From: Dryocosmus kuriphilus
Lineage: Eukaryota > Arthropoda > Insecta > Hymenoptera > Cynipidae
Assembly (NCBI GenBank): GCA_038277395.1
Contig: CM076195.1
Coordinates: forward strand, 16,500,535 to 16,564,534
DNA length: 64,000 bases
Direction: 5' to 3'
Part shown: positions 9,984 to 20,746 of the stretch, in pieces
Numbering within the stretch: position 1 is the stretch's first letter
Layout: every line of letters begins with the position of its first letter
Translations under genes and position numbers: made by a program
The notes under the pieces: model-generated
Database searches by the model: none
The model's input: only the letters and a program-made list of their open reading frames with translations
Told to the model about the DNA's origin: nothing

Positions 9984-10268
9984 TTTAAACCTGAAAGTCA
10001 TTGGATCGCCTTCTACGTTAGAGATGACAGAAGAGGAACCTATTTTGACAGCTACGGTTTACCGCTTCTTATACCTAAACATGTTCTTCGTTTACGGGGA
10101 AATTTTACCCTCTACAGGTGGAACACAAAGCGATTGCAAAGTGCGACTTCGATTGTTTGCGGGAAATATTGTGTTACGTTTCTTCATTGTATGTGTAGTG
10201 GTTATTCTCTGTCTGATTTTACTGCTCTCTTTACGAGGCATTTAGGCCAAAATGATAGACTAGTTTGA
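9920..10268 (+). pseudogene. Adenain-like maturation cysteine protease remnant
   Basis: From 9996 a frame reads SHWIAFYV, then TYFDSYG, then VCGKYCVTFLH, ending at TGA 10266-10268. These are the three catalytic regions of the adenovirus-type maturation protease: His (HW), Asp (FDSYG) and Cys (CGKYC), in the right order and spacing. All three residues are kept. The preceding N-terminal part (DLYAERTAAIVANFD, about 9937-9981) is in a different frame, so there is a frameshift near 9982. Such proteases cleave virion precursors. Together with the capsid genes it shows the element was once virion-forming. Confidence 0.75.
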
Positions 10269-10741
10269 CAGTTTTACAAAAAATTTTTTAAAGAAATACA
10301 ATGTTAAACATAAAATCTCTCAAATTTCGAAAGATCGTATACGAGGCGGTAAATATTGTAAACGTACAGATTTTACGTATACGCAAACGTCAACATCTGA
10401 ATTAACCACTCTTTCTTTATTCTAAAAATGTGTATGCCATTTTCCTCATCAAAATATTAATGAATAAATTTATGTGAAATAAAATAATCCTTTTTTTCAT
10501 TTACGGACCCTCACACATACCTAGTTAATAAAAATAATTTCAGTTACAAAATACAATTAAAAAAAATATTTAATCTGTCAAAAAATTTTCCGATTTTTAA
10601 TTCACAATAGTAATATATTCAGAACTATTTTTTGCTTTTAAATTTTACGTTATTTTATCAATACTATTTGAGATTTTAATTTGTGAAGAAAGAACAAAAA
10701 TAGTATCATTTTCTCAAGGGGCGTATCAGGTGTTAGTCTCA
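10269..10741. other. AT-rich stretch without recognised features
   Basis: Follows the protease remnant. No gene or repeat recognised; it may include the right terminus of the viral element, but I could not identify a terminal inverted repeat. Confidence 0.4.
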
Positions 10742-10745
10742 TTAA

Positions 10746-11769
10746 GGGCATGTGCCACTGAGCGGAAGACCTACATTACCAACCTCAGTTTTAGGATTTA
10801 TCCATTTATTTTTGAACCACAGAACTTTTTTTGGAAATAAAATATCGGACTGAAACTTTGGGAAATGCATGAGAAGCCAATAAATTGCGTTTTTATAGAT
10901 TATTTGAGTAGTAATTTTGCAAAACGTTTTTTGCGACGAAATTAAAACTGGAAATTTCTTGGAGCTTCTCCAGAAATTTTTTGAATCACAGAACTTTTTT
11001 TGTAAATAAAGTATCGGATTGAAACTTTGGGAAATGCATGAGAAGACATTAAGTTGCGTTCGTATACATTATTTGAGTAGGAATTTTGAAAAAAGTTTTT
11101 TTGAAGAAATTAAAACAGGAAGCATTTTGCAAGCTAGTTCCAAGCAACACTGCTTCCAATATCAAAACGATGTCGCGCAATACGCGACACACCTCGGGTT
11201 CACTCACAGGTGACGCCGCGAATTTACATATTAGTTTGTTAATTTATACTATACGTACAAAAATTGTTGTGTATAATGTTTTCTAACGACGTTTGCCCTA
11301 TTTTCTTCAAGACAGAGGAGTCATTTACCTCAGTGCTGCTCGACTGAAAAAAAGACATTGATTACAGAGTTCAACAGCTCGGTCGGTATCTCTGAGAATG
11401 TATTTAGTTATTACAGATATTTTTACGTTATTTATACTTAAATCGCGTATACAAACGTAGTTTATTGTCCCCTTTTGCTTCTCTGAATGTTTTAGGTCAA
11501 TATATCATGTATAAAAAAAGTTCCGTGATTCAAAAAATTTCTGGAGAAGCTCCAAGAAATTTCCAGTTTTAATTTCGCCTAAAAAAACTTTTTTCAAAAT
11601 TCCTACTCAAATAATGTACACAAAAGCAATTTATTGTCTTCTAATGCATTTCCCAAAGTTCCACTCCGATATTCTATTTACAAAGAAAGTTCTATGGTTC
11701 GAAATATAAATGGATAAATCCTCAAATTGAGGTTGGTAATGTAGTTCTTCCGCTCAGTGGCACATTCCC
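10746..11769. mobile_element. Non-autonomous TIR transposon flanked by TTAA
   Basis: The two ends are inverted copies over about 250 bp: left GGGCATGTGCCACTGAGCGG and right complement GGGAATGTGCCACTGAGCGG, each preceded by TTAA (10742-10745, 11770-11773). The left arm is partly duplicated in tandem (about 10795-10985 and 10985-11125). The ~400-bp unique centre has no coding frame. A centre-plus-arm fragment of the same family recurs inverted at about 36680-37075. TTAA fits piggyBac-like targeting, or TWA as in PIF/Harbinger. The superfamily is not settled. Confidence 0.8.
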
Positions 11770-11773
11770 TTAA

Positions 11774-12261
11774 TCACCCTCCACACAGATGGCCCAGGGA
11801 AGCAGTGGTGACGTAAGGCCCCATCACTGGTGTGCGGGTCGGCGCCAATACGGTGTGCAGGGGGAAAAGAAACGTGGAGGGGGAGGCCTGCTCATAGTGG
11901 TATAGTACTACTGGAGTCTGTCCACTTTTTTGTGAAAGTTTATCATTTTGTATCCATGTTCTTCTATCAATCTCTATCTGGGAGCTCACGGGCTTTTCTA
12001 ATTAAGTTTGTTTTATAAGGACACAGAAGTAATAAATAATTAGTTCCTTATTTATTCCTTAATAGCGTATTTATCAAGATTTGAAAACGTCCGAAACGTC
12101 AAGCAATATTTCGGACTTCGGAGGCAGCGAGCCGATGCAATGTTCAACCGTCAAAGTTTAATTCATGGTTGCAAGTTAACGCTGACTTATAGTTTTGACA
12201 ATTAATTTCTCTTGCGGGAAAGTACTGCACCTAGCGCGCCACCTAAGAACTTAATTAATTC
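11774..12261. other. Non-coding stretch, nothing recognised
   Basis: No supported gene or repeat between the TIR element and the satellite array. Confidence 0.4.
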
Positions 12262-13380
12262 GAACTAATGGATAAAGATGGATGGAAATATTGAAATTCA
12301 AAAGGATAGACGTTATTTCTATTGCAGGAGAGATAGAGAAGGATTCACTTACATACGAAAATAGACGTGGGTAAGCGGAGGATGTATTTGGATAGAAATA
12401 CTGCGATTCAATAGAACAGGGTTGACTTATACTACAGAAGAGATAAAACATTATTCATTTAGATAAAAAAACAGGGGTTGAAAAAGATAAGCAGGATTTT
12501 CAACTGCCGAACGGATAGAGAAAGGTTGACACGAATAAGCGGAGGAGACATTTTGATAGAAATACGGCGATTCAAAAGAATAAGGCCAACTTATATTGCA
12601 GAAGAGATAGGAGAGGATTCATTTGTACAGAAAATCAGGGATTGGAAAAGATAAGCAGGATTTTGGATTGCCGAGTGGATAGAAAAAGGACGCGGATAAG
12701 CGAAGGATATATTTGGATCGAAATACTGCGATTCAAAAGGATAGGGCTGATTTATATTACAGAAAAGATAAAAAAGTATTTATTTGTATAGAAAAACAGG
12801 GATTGAAAAAGATAAGCAGGATTTTGGATTGCCAAATGGCTAGAAAAAGCACGTGGATAAGCGGAGGATACATTTGGATCTAAATACTGCGATTCAAAAG
12901 GATAAGGCTGACTTATATTACAGAAGAAATAGAAAAGGATTCACTTGAATAGAAAAACAGGAATTTAAAAAGATAAGCCGGATTTTGTGCCATCGAACAG
13001 ATAGAAAAAGATTGACATGGATAAGCGGAGGACACATTTGGATTGAAATAATGCGATTCAAAAGAATGGAGCTAACTTATATTGCAGGAGAGATAGAAAA
13101 GGATTCACTTAAATAGAAAAACAGGGATTGAATAGGATAAGCAGGATTTTGGGCTGCCGAAGGGATATAAAAAGAGAGACGTGGTTAAGCGGAGGATAAA
13201 TTTGAATATAAATACTGTGATTCAAAAGAATAGGACTGACTTATATTGCAGAAGAGATAGAAAAGGATTCACTTGGATAGAAAAACAGGAATTTAAAAAG
13301 ATAAGCCGGATTTTATGTTGTCGAACAATAGAAAAAGATAAGGGTAATTACAGATTAAAGTAGAGGTAGAAATAGATTAA
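12262..13380 (+). repeat. Satellite array, ~161-164 bp unit, about 7 copies
   Basis: The marker GCGATTCA (or a one-base variant) recurs at 12403, 12567, 12728, 12889, 13053 and 13217, giving spacings of 164, 161, 161, 164 and 164. An earlier diverged unit has its marker at about 12293, 110 bp away, so it has a deletion. Each unit also carries GATAAGCAGGATTTT and AGAGATAGAAAAGGATTCACTT variants. Units are diverged, mostly by point changes. No coding frame spans the array. Confidence 0.92.
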
Positions 13381-15341
13381 GTTGGATAGATGGATAGGCA
13401 TCTGGAATTTACTGTACTGCAAAAATATATAAACATATAAAGTGAAAACAATTGGCCATTTCACCATTAAGAATTTTTATCTTAAGAAGAAATACTGAAA
13501 TGAACTCGCTTTTTCCAGAAGTATTGTAACTTTACTCATAGAATAAAAATAATTGTTACAATATTTAACTTAATTATTATTAAAAATTTATATCGACAAA
13601 CTATTAACTTTGTATTTCGCTCACTAAGATATAATTTGTAACGAAAAATTGGCCAGAGTTAACATTTCCTTTTACCATAAATATTTTTATAAGAAAATTC
13701 TGAATTGGTAAATTATTGTTGGAATTATCTTATTTGTGGTAATTAAGCAACAGATTTAATATAAAATCAATCTATTCAGTGCAGAAAATGTTAGTGTTAC
13801 TTTACATCGTATTAAGGTTAAAAATATTTGACCCCTGCAATAGATAGTAAATTTACGAGACTCTACGTGAGGAAACGTGACTCTCGCGTAAAGAAACGAA
13901 CGCCAATAAAAAAAAAATACTGCCATGTAAAATATGTGCTCGAGCAACGTTTCCCTGCCCTCACCCCTTTCTAACCAAAATCTCTCAAATTTTATCATTC
14001 ATGAGTTCACGTATTCAGGTTCAAAAAATTACATAAATTACACTTTCTAGTTTGAAGTAGCACGCATAGTTTATGCAATTTGAAAGTTTAATCCAGCTGG
14101 ATGTAATAGTTAACTAATATTCGTAATTTTTTTCCACGTTCATGCCGTGTGTCTTTCTCGGTGCTTCTTGATTTCGGGGGTTTTCGTGACTCGTGGTTCG
14201 CGCTCGAAACATTCAGCATGTAACTTTACGAACTTATACTAAGCACTTTTACTGTAATTTTAAATATCGACCGTCAATGCAAGGTAGTTACAATTTTATC
14301 ATAGGATTCATTCAAGTTAAATTACAATACGATGTAAGCTGACGCTCCGGTCTCATTACTTTACTACTTTATTCAAAGTTAATTTCTGAGAAGACGACAG
14401 GTTAAATTACAGAAAAAAATGTGATTTCTAGCATAACCTTTCTTACAGCTTTTTTTACAGCTTTCGCCCCTCGATAAATAGCCTCTTTAGTACATAAAAG
14501 TTGTTTTGTTCTCATCTTCTCACTAAGCCTGACAAGAATACGTATTGTCTTATAAATGACAAAGTTTATGTTTCTTTGTATTTTAATAAAATTGACATAA
14601 TATAACATACGCTTACCTCTGCAAACAGTGCAGGTAATCTACATAAATACGAACGACATAATATACAATCGCATGTGGGTATAGGGATAGTAGCATTATT
14701 ATTGACTTAAAATTACAAAAGCTGATACCCCTTTTCCTTTTTCCCAATAATTTGAAGCAACGATTTAAATGAATAAATGGTGGGACAATAAATGTTTGCA
14801 ACCCAAAATTGTGCATAAAATAAGTTCTTGCGAATGAAAAATTTTTCAGTACTTTTTCATGCAAGCCTTCTTACCGAGATCGTAATGAGATTATGACAGT
14901 TTTCGTTGACTCTTTCTCCCTCATACAAGCGTTACAAACATGAAATTTTACAGTATGAAAAAAAATATTTTCTGTGAGTGATTTGGAAACATAAAATTTT
15001 GTTAAAATTATAGACGAATGCGACTCTCAAAAGTTCTATATTAAAGATGTAAAAGCATTAAGAAAGAATTTTTCTGTTTGTGAGGGAAGGAAGAAATGAT
15101 AGCCTTCATCCTGTTTTCCATCTTGTGAATTTGAGAACTGAGTATTTTCTGACAAAATCAGGAAAATGTAGTTGTAATGCTTGAGTATCACGCATGCAGT
15201 CTGTTGATAGAGCGGTGGTATTGGATTTAGCGTGCGATGTGTGGTGGGAGCAGAAACCGTTTTATTTTCGTCTAGCAAGCAAACTCAGGCGTTAGAACAA
15301 CGAAACGTCATTTTTTAACTCTGTAGTTCTCTTTCGTCGTT
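13381..15341. other. Upstream region of the K2P exon, non-coding
   Basis: AT-rich, no supported gene. It should hold 5' UTR and promoter of the channel gene if the ATG at 15342 is the true start, but I could not place a convincing core promoter. Confidence 0.4.
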
Positions 15342-17244
15342 ATGGATGAAAGTTATATGGTATATAAACGTCGTGAGGCGGCGGCTGCTAAGAACCGGGA
15401 GAAGGAACCAGAATCGTGCAATTACCTAGCAGGCTTGCTGATCATTGATGATACCGAGGGAGATACGTGGGCAAAAAAAATTGAAAAGATAGTTGAGGAC
15501 ACAGAAAAAGAGGAAATACTGGTGGAGGCAGAGTCCCGAAAACACAGTTTGCATGAACTTGGATTGAGTGCAGATAGTATAAAAAAACACAACTCTTCAA
15601 CTGTTTTTAATAACGCAAAGAGCGAACGAGAATTGGAACTTGAATTGAAAACAAGAAACAGTAATACTAATAAGAGTTCGCCAAAAAATATTAAGAGCAC
15701 CCTGGACAAATATTTTTCTAAAAATAGAACGACGCGTGGGCAAGCTAAAGACGATAACATCGTTCTAACAGTAAGTTCTACTACCATAGGAACTATTCAA
15801 ACCAAAGGAAGATCAGCGAATTATCCTAAAGAAAAAAATCCACTTCATTCAGAAGCAGAAGATAAAGAAAAAGAAGAAGAAAATAAAACTTGGGAGATCG
15901 CAAAAGAAGAAGCTTGTATAAACAAAGACGTGCAGCAAAATACACAGAACATTAAGTGTCCGACGAGAACAAAAAAGCGACACAAATTTATCCGGGATCG
16001 GAAAAACTATTTGTCTCACTCAAGTGACGAAGAAAATATTCATGCAGATAATAAAAGTTGGGAACTGCCATCATCATCATCATCATCATCATCAGCAGCA
16101 GCGCCAACAGAAAAGAGTAAAATTAAGCGCAAAACGACCAGCAAGCCTTCAATTATTACACGTGGCAGCGTGGATGATTATCATGGCAGTACTAAAAATA
16201 TCTTACTAATACAGAATCAGAAAGGTCAAAAAGCGGAAAAGTTTAGTGATCATCGAAATTCCTCCATTGAAACAGGTAAAGAAATATATGCTGAAAAGTA
16301 CATTCAGCAAATTGAACAAGACTCTGAATTTGAAAAAATTATATTCGTAAAAAAATTGGATCCAGATTTTAAGAAGCAAATCATTCCATTAAGTAACGGA
16401 AGTCTGATTGAAAACTTAGCCAAGGCTGGAGAGAAATACTTAAAAAAGGAAAATAATGTCATACATTCTGAAACTGTGAATCCCTGCGACTTTTATACTC
16501 AAATAATTGAGGATACAATCTTAAGGCAAAGAAAATCAAGCATTATTCACACAGAGTCTGAAAAAGAAAAAATTATTGAAACAATTACTCATCATTCTAC
16601 TGTTAAAACCAATTGGTTTTCATGGCTGCGTTTTTTTTTTCTCTCTCAGCAACAGTTAACGAGAAAACCAAAAACAGCAGCAATGGAAGGTATTTCAAAA
16701 TTCAACAAATTTCAGCAGACTTGTGAACGATATTCAAAAGGCACCTCATCTTCCTTCTTAAAAGATCAACAGAATCAGTTTAATGTGAAACAATTATCTC
16801 GAAAGAGCAACAATAGAATAACAATTTTTAAATTTTTCAGAGCGCTTAGAGACTTGTCAACAGAATTCAAGGAATTCCTTCAGCAGCATCCACGACAAGT
16901 TAATATTATAATGATTCTGCGAAACCGTTGTTTTGCTGAATTAATCGTAATAATTATCTACTGTGGTTTGGGTGCGTTTATATTTAGATTTACTGAAGGT
17001 GCTTTTGAAACTTTTTACAAGTGTGGTGTAAAAAGGGTTAAAAGAGACTTTTTGGATAGTCTGTGGAATTATAGTCATAACTTGCGAGAAGATGATTGGA
17101 AGAGTATGGCCCGGAGAAAGCTTATGGAGTTTGAAGAGCAACTTCATGTTGCACATGAAGCTGGGGTTCATACGTATAGTGGACAGCAGAGCTGGACATT
17201 CTTAAATGCTGTGGTGTTTTGTTTAACCGTTATCACTACAATAG
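15342..17244 (+). CDS. Two-pore-domain potassium channel, first coding exon
   Basis: The exon gives about 634 residues. The ATG at 15342 is preceded by an in-frame TAG (15324-15326). Residues 1-525 are hydrophilic and highly charged, with a poly-Ser run (about 16070-16094) and KE-rich stretches. TM1 is FAELIVIIIYCGLGAFIFRF (about residues 531-550). An extracellular cap-like helical region follows (DDWKSMARRKLMEFEEQL). The first pore helix and filter start is WTFLNAVVFCLTVITTIG (about 618-635). The exon ends after the first base of the Gly codon at 17244, and GTGAGT follows at 17245. A phase-1 intron inside TTIG-YG is typical of K2P genes. K2P channels carry background K+ leak at the plasma membrane as dimers. 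P2 and TM2-4 must lie on later exons, not found here. The long N-terminus is unusual. A tract at 16628-16649 ending CTCTCTCAG could be a cryptic acceptor. Confidence 0.85.
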
Positions 17245-17250
17245 GTGAGT
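17245..17250 (+). promoter_or_regulatory. 5' splice donor of the K2P exon
   Basis: ATAG|GTGAGT, a near-perfect donor consensus, placed exactly where the TTIG of the K2P filter signature is expected to be split. The open frame runs only 9 further codons beyond it into a TAA. Confidence 0.85.
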
Positions 17251-17390
17251 TTATACAATATTATGCGTCATAAAAATGATGAAATTTAAATGTCTGTACA
17301 TAGTAGTGTCCTATTTATGATTCGCTGCAACAAAATATGGTCAACGAGAGGAGATAAAGAGGACAAAGGTCACAAAAATTTCCAGGCCAA

Positions 17391-18054
17391 ATTTTTTGAG
17401 GTTAGAATTCCGCCGATTGAAATGACTAGCCGCAGTATTACTTCAAAATATTAAATTTATGCCTTTTTATTTCTGGAAATTAAAACTCCTTATGAGAGGA
17501 CAAAGCCAATAATTTGTTAGAGAAATAAAACTGTAAATTGTATTAAATTTATCGAAATAAGGAAACTTTAAATGAAATGTTTACTGTATAATTCATTCTT
17601 CTATCCTAATTAATTTATTCTTTTTTTTTTAAATCAAAATCCAAAAAGTATTATTAGATTAAAAAGTAATTTTTTTAAAATACATATATTAATTATATTC
17701 TTGTTGTTTGAAGAGACTATTAACTTCATCTAAAAAAAACAGCTCCGTTTATTCGCTTACACTTTTTTTTTTTATTTGAAAACGAATAAAGTATAAGGTG
17801 TACGCAATACAGAAAATAATTATTATTTAAGTGCACAAATTCAATAATAATAATAACTTTTTATAATATTTTTTTATACAATAATTTTACATCGTATTAA
17901 ATATTTAAAATTTTTAACATATCAGTCCGCGGCTGATTGCGGAAAACCCAGGATTATCCGAGCTAAAAATTAAAAGAAAAAAATATAATTTATAGACTGT
18001 TCTAAAGAGAGTAAACCAGTCATTTTAACTGGCGGAATTCTAACCACAAAAAAT
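17391..18054. mobile_element. AT-rich MITE-like element with ~38-bp imperfect TIRs
   Basis: Left end ATTTTTTGAGGTTAGAATTC (17391-17410), continuing through CGCCGATTGAAATGACTAG, is matched inverted at 18017-18054 (AGTCATTTTAACTGGCGG then AATTCTAACCACAAAAAAT). The 590-bp interior is AT-rich and non-coding. It lies in the putative K2P intron. Target duplication not clear. Confidence 0.65.
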
Positions 18055-19263
18055 ACACTTTTAGATTCAGAACTTCCACGAACTTACGAATATCAAATGT
18101 TAATTGAATGGTTAATAATTAGAATTATTATGTACCACAATAAACATGTAATTTTATAAATGATTACTTACCTGGATAGTAGTAGTCCTCGTTTTCAAAA
18201 TGCAACGAGCACACTTTCATACTTTGGGTGACTTTTTTGCCCTTATTCCTCAACACTCTTTCCCATTCCTGTCGACGATCTATTTTTACAGGCTACACTA
18301 GTACACTTTTTACTTCAAAAACTGATGAATTACGTGGTGGAAATGAGAAAAAAAACTAATTGTTTTGTCCTTATGTCGTTCCTTATGGCTGTTCCATATA
18401 TAGCTTGTTCTGTACATATATACGAGTATACAGAACAGGACATTTTGCTTTTCGGATCTTTTTCCTTCAACTCCATAGCGTAAAAATATTTCCAAGCAAA
18501 AAGCTTTATATTATTCGAATACCTATTGCGTCAATGTGTCTTTAAAAATACTTAAAACCGAAAAAAAGGATTTTTTAGACATTGGGGCGTATCTGTGCCA
18601 TATAAATATTTGAAAGTTACCTAATTATGTCATCCAAATTTATTTTGACTACGGTGGCATCTCCAAGAGTTCAGATCCCAATACTGTGAGATTAAAATTT
18701 TAAAAAGACACTTTGCAAAGTTTTCTGCAACTCAGAAGAGGTTTCACGGTGACAGGAGGAGGGCCAAGAAAATATTTTTCCGGGAAAAGAGAAATATCTA
18801 TTCTCAAATACGAGGGTTGAAAAGTGTTGAAATAGGGGGAAGCACAAAAGGGCCGGCAAAGATAAAAGAAGAAACCAACACTTAAGGCTGTCACTATCTT
18901 GAAACTTTTCCGCAGAATGTTCCAGGAGCACTGGTACCTGAATGGGACTTAACGTTATTATTAGTTATTATTATTTTTAACAACGAATATCTCGTAAGCC
19001 GTAACACATAGGCAAAAGCACATGTCATATTTGAGTTTTGAATACCCCGTATGTAATTAATAATATATATATAAATTCTTTTATTACCTATATTAGTTGG
19101 GTAATATTTTTTTAAAGTTAATTGATTTATTCAAAATGAAATCGATTTTTCTATTTAATACATGTGTCCATTATGCATCTTGCATTTTTAAAACGATTCC
19201 ATTCAAAATTTGGGAGCTTTGAATGTAAATGAATAAAATATAAGGAGCGTTTTATTTCAATTA
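18055..19263. other. Non-coding stretch with one short hairpin
   Basis: No gene recognised. A hairpin is formed by GTTCTGTA and TACAGAAC around 18408-18437. Otherwise nothing I can name. Confidence 0.4.
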
Positions 19264-19371
19264 TACAGTCGCCTCTATAAGTGATGCCGCTTCTCCTCCA
19301 TCGGTTCGCTTGATTTCTTCCTCCACTACCAGTACAGTTTCGCGGCGTACTTGGATTTGAAGAAAATTGCT

Positions 19372-20146
19372 TTAATCTCTGTGAGTGATGCCGCTCCTTT
19401 CAGACGCATATTCGCGACGTTTGTTTTGAAATAAATATCTAATATTTATTGTACACTCTAGTACGAGCTAAACTGTCCTTGAGGCTACATGTGGATATTT
19501 TCAGCTTAAAAAGTATTGCATATTCATTGAATTTGATAAATTATGTAGTTAAAGCGTACTATGTATTGTTAGAAATTTTGAAAAGTATAAAAGGATACGA
19601 ATATGTTTCACGTAAAGATGTTTAACCTGGTCGAAATAAGAAGTACCAGGTGAAGAATTAATCATTTTAAATTTTAATATTAAATATAATATTATTTCTT
19701 AATTTTAAATTTGTCCATAAATAGTGTCCATGGCTGAAATTTACGCATATGACGAAATAATGGACCAAGTAAAATTTACTACACAAGATTTAATAGAGAA
19801 TAGTATCCAGACAAAATTACATTTGATACGGGAAATATTGATGAAATAGACTGTATGTCTTGTTCATATTAAGTCTTAAACGAAATTAATTGATTTTAAA
19901 ATTAAATATAAACTTGCTTTTTTGATTTTACTAATTTGTATACAAGTGCATGTGTATGTAAAAAATGATGTAAGAAAATTAAATTTTTTAGAAAAATCAG
20001 TAATGTGTCTTAAGAATTATTTAATTTTTCAATGAAAACTATAAACTGACTTAAAATAAAAGATTACAATAAAAATTCGATTTTTATTTTAAAACGAACC
20101 CCGCGAATATGCGTCTGAAAGGAGCGGCATCACTGACAGAGATTAA
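19372..20146. mobile_element. Inner ~775-bp TIR element inside the Tc1/mariner-type element
   Basis: TTAATCTCTGTGAGTGATGC at 19372 and its near-perfect inverted copy ending at 20146. The match continues through CGCTCCTTTCAGACGC and ATATTCGCG for about 50 bp. The TGATGCCGCT core resembles the terminus of the host element, so both may belong to one family. Interior AT-rich and non-coding. Confidence 0.72.
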
Positions 20147-20746
20147 AACTATTTTTTTGCACGCAGTCATGATTTAGGCACTTTTTGATGCATGCGCTAT
20201 CTACAGAAAGTTGACGTTTTCCGGTAAGAAATTTGACTGCGCATTAGCTTAAGAAAAGTTGCTCTCTGACATCACTTTTCTTCAACCTATGAAGATAAAT
20301 GATGTCACATATCTCACTAGTGAGAAAAGTAACGTCAAAGAGCATACTATCTGCTACGCTGTATGCACGGCTATACTGCAGATCTGATTTATGTTAGCAT
20401 TACTAAGTTGGCAGCGCTGAAAATTACAATTGCAACCATCTGATTGGTCTGATTGCATCACGTGGTCTGAAAGCAGACTCTTTTTTAATGTTTGATTTTA
20501 AACTGTAATATATAATTACGTCAAGATTTTGAAGCATCACAAAGTGCGAAAATCATGGCCTTGTGCAAAAAAATATAATGATGCACACGTGAAAAAGGTA
20601 TAACCCGAGACGGACGTCGAGTGTTTAAATTAGGGATCTGACGTACAGCGATACCTTTCTCACTTGCACAACAATACACCATTCTTCCAATCCGAATATA
20701 CCGCAAGACTGTGCTGGTAGTGGGGGAAGAAATCGAGCGAACCGAT

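Larger units (their letters stand above)
1..10268 (+). mobile_element. Adintovirus/Polinton-like endogenous element remnant
   Basis: A run of same-strand genes carries the protein set of adintoviruses and Polintons: DDE integrase, penton-like protein, small basic virion protein, hexon-like major capsid protein and adenain-like cysteine protease. Nearly every gene has stops or frameshifts, so this is an old integrated copy. The left end lies outside the window; no PolB or packaging ATPase is visible inside it. The right end is unresolved: after the protease stop at 10268 I see only AT-rich sequence to about 10740. A LINE (1569-6894) interrupts the element. Family assignment rests on recognised protein families; no alignment was run. 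Confidence 0.85.

Noticed and set aside
12262..13380. CRISPR-like array
   Set aside because: Units are head-to-tail repeats without unique spacers, in a eukaryotic context.
16628..16649. Possible intron inside the K2P exon (pyrimidine tract ending CAG)
   Set aside because: The frame is open on both sides with consistent composition and no paired donor was obvious; kept only as an alternative.
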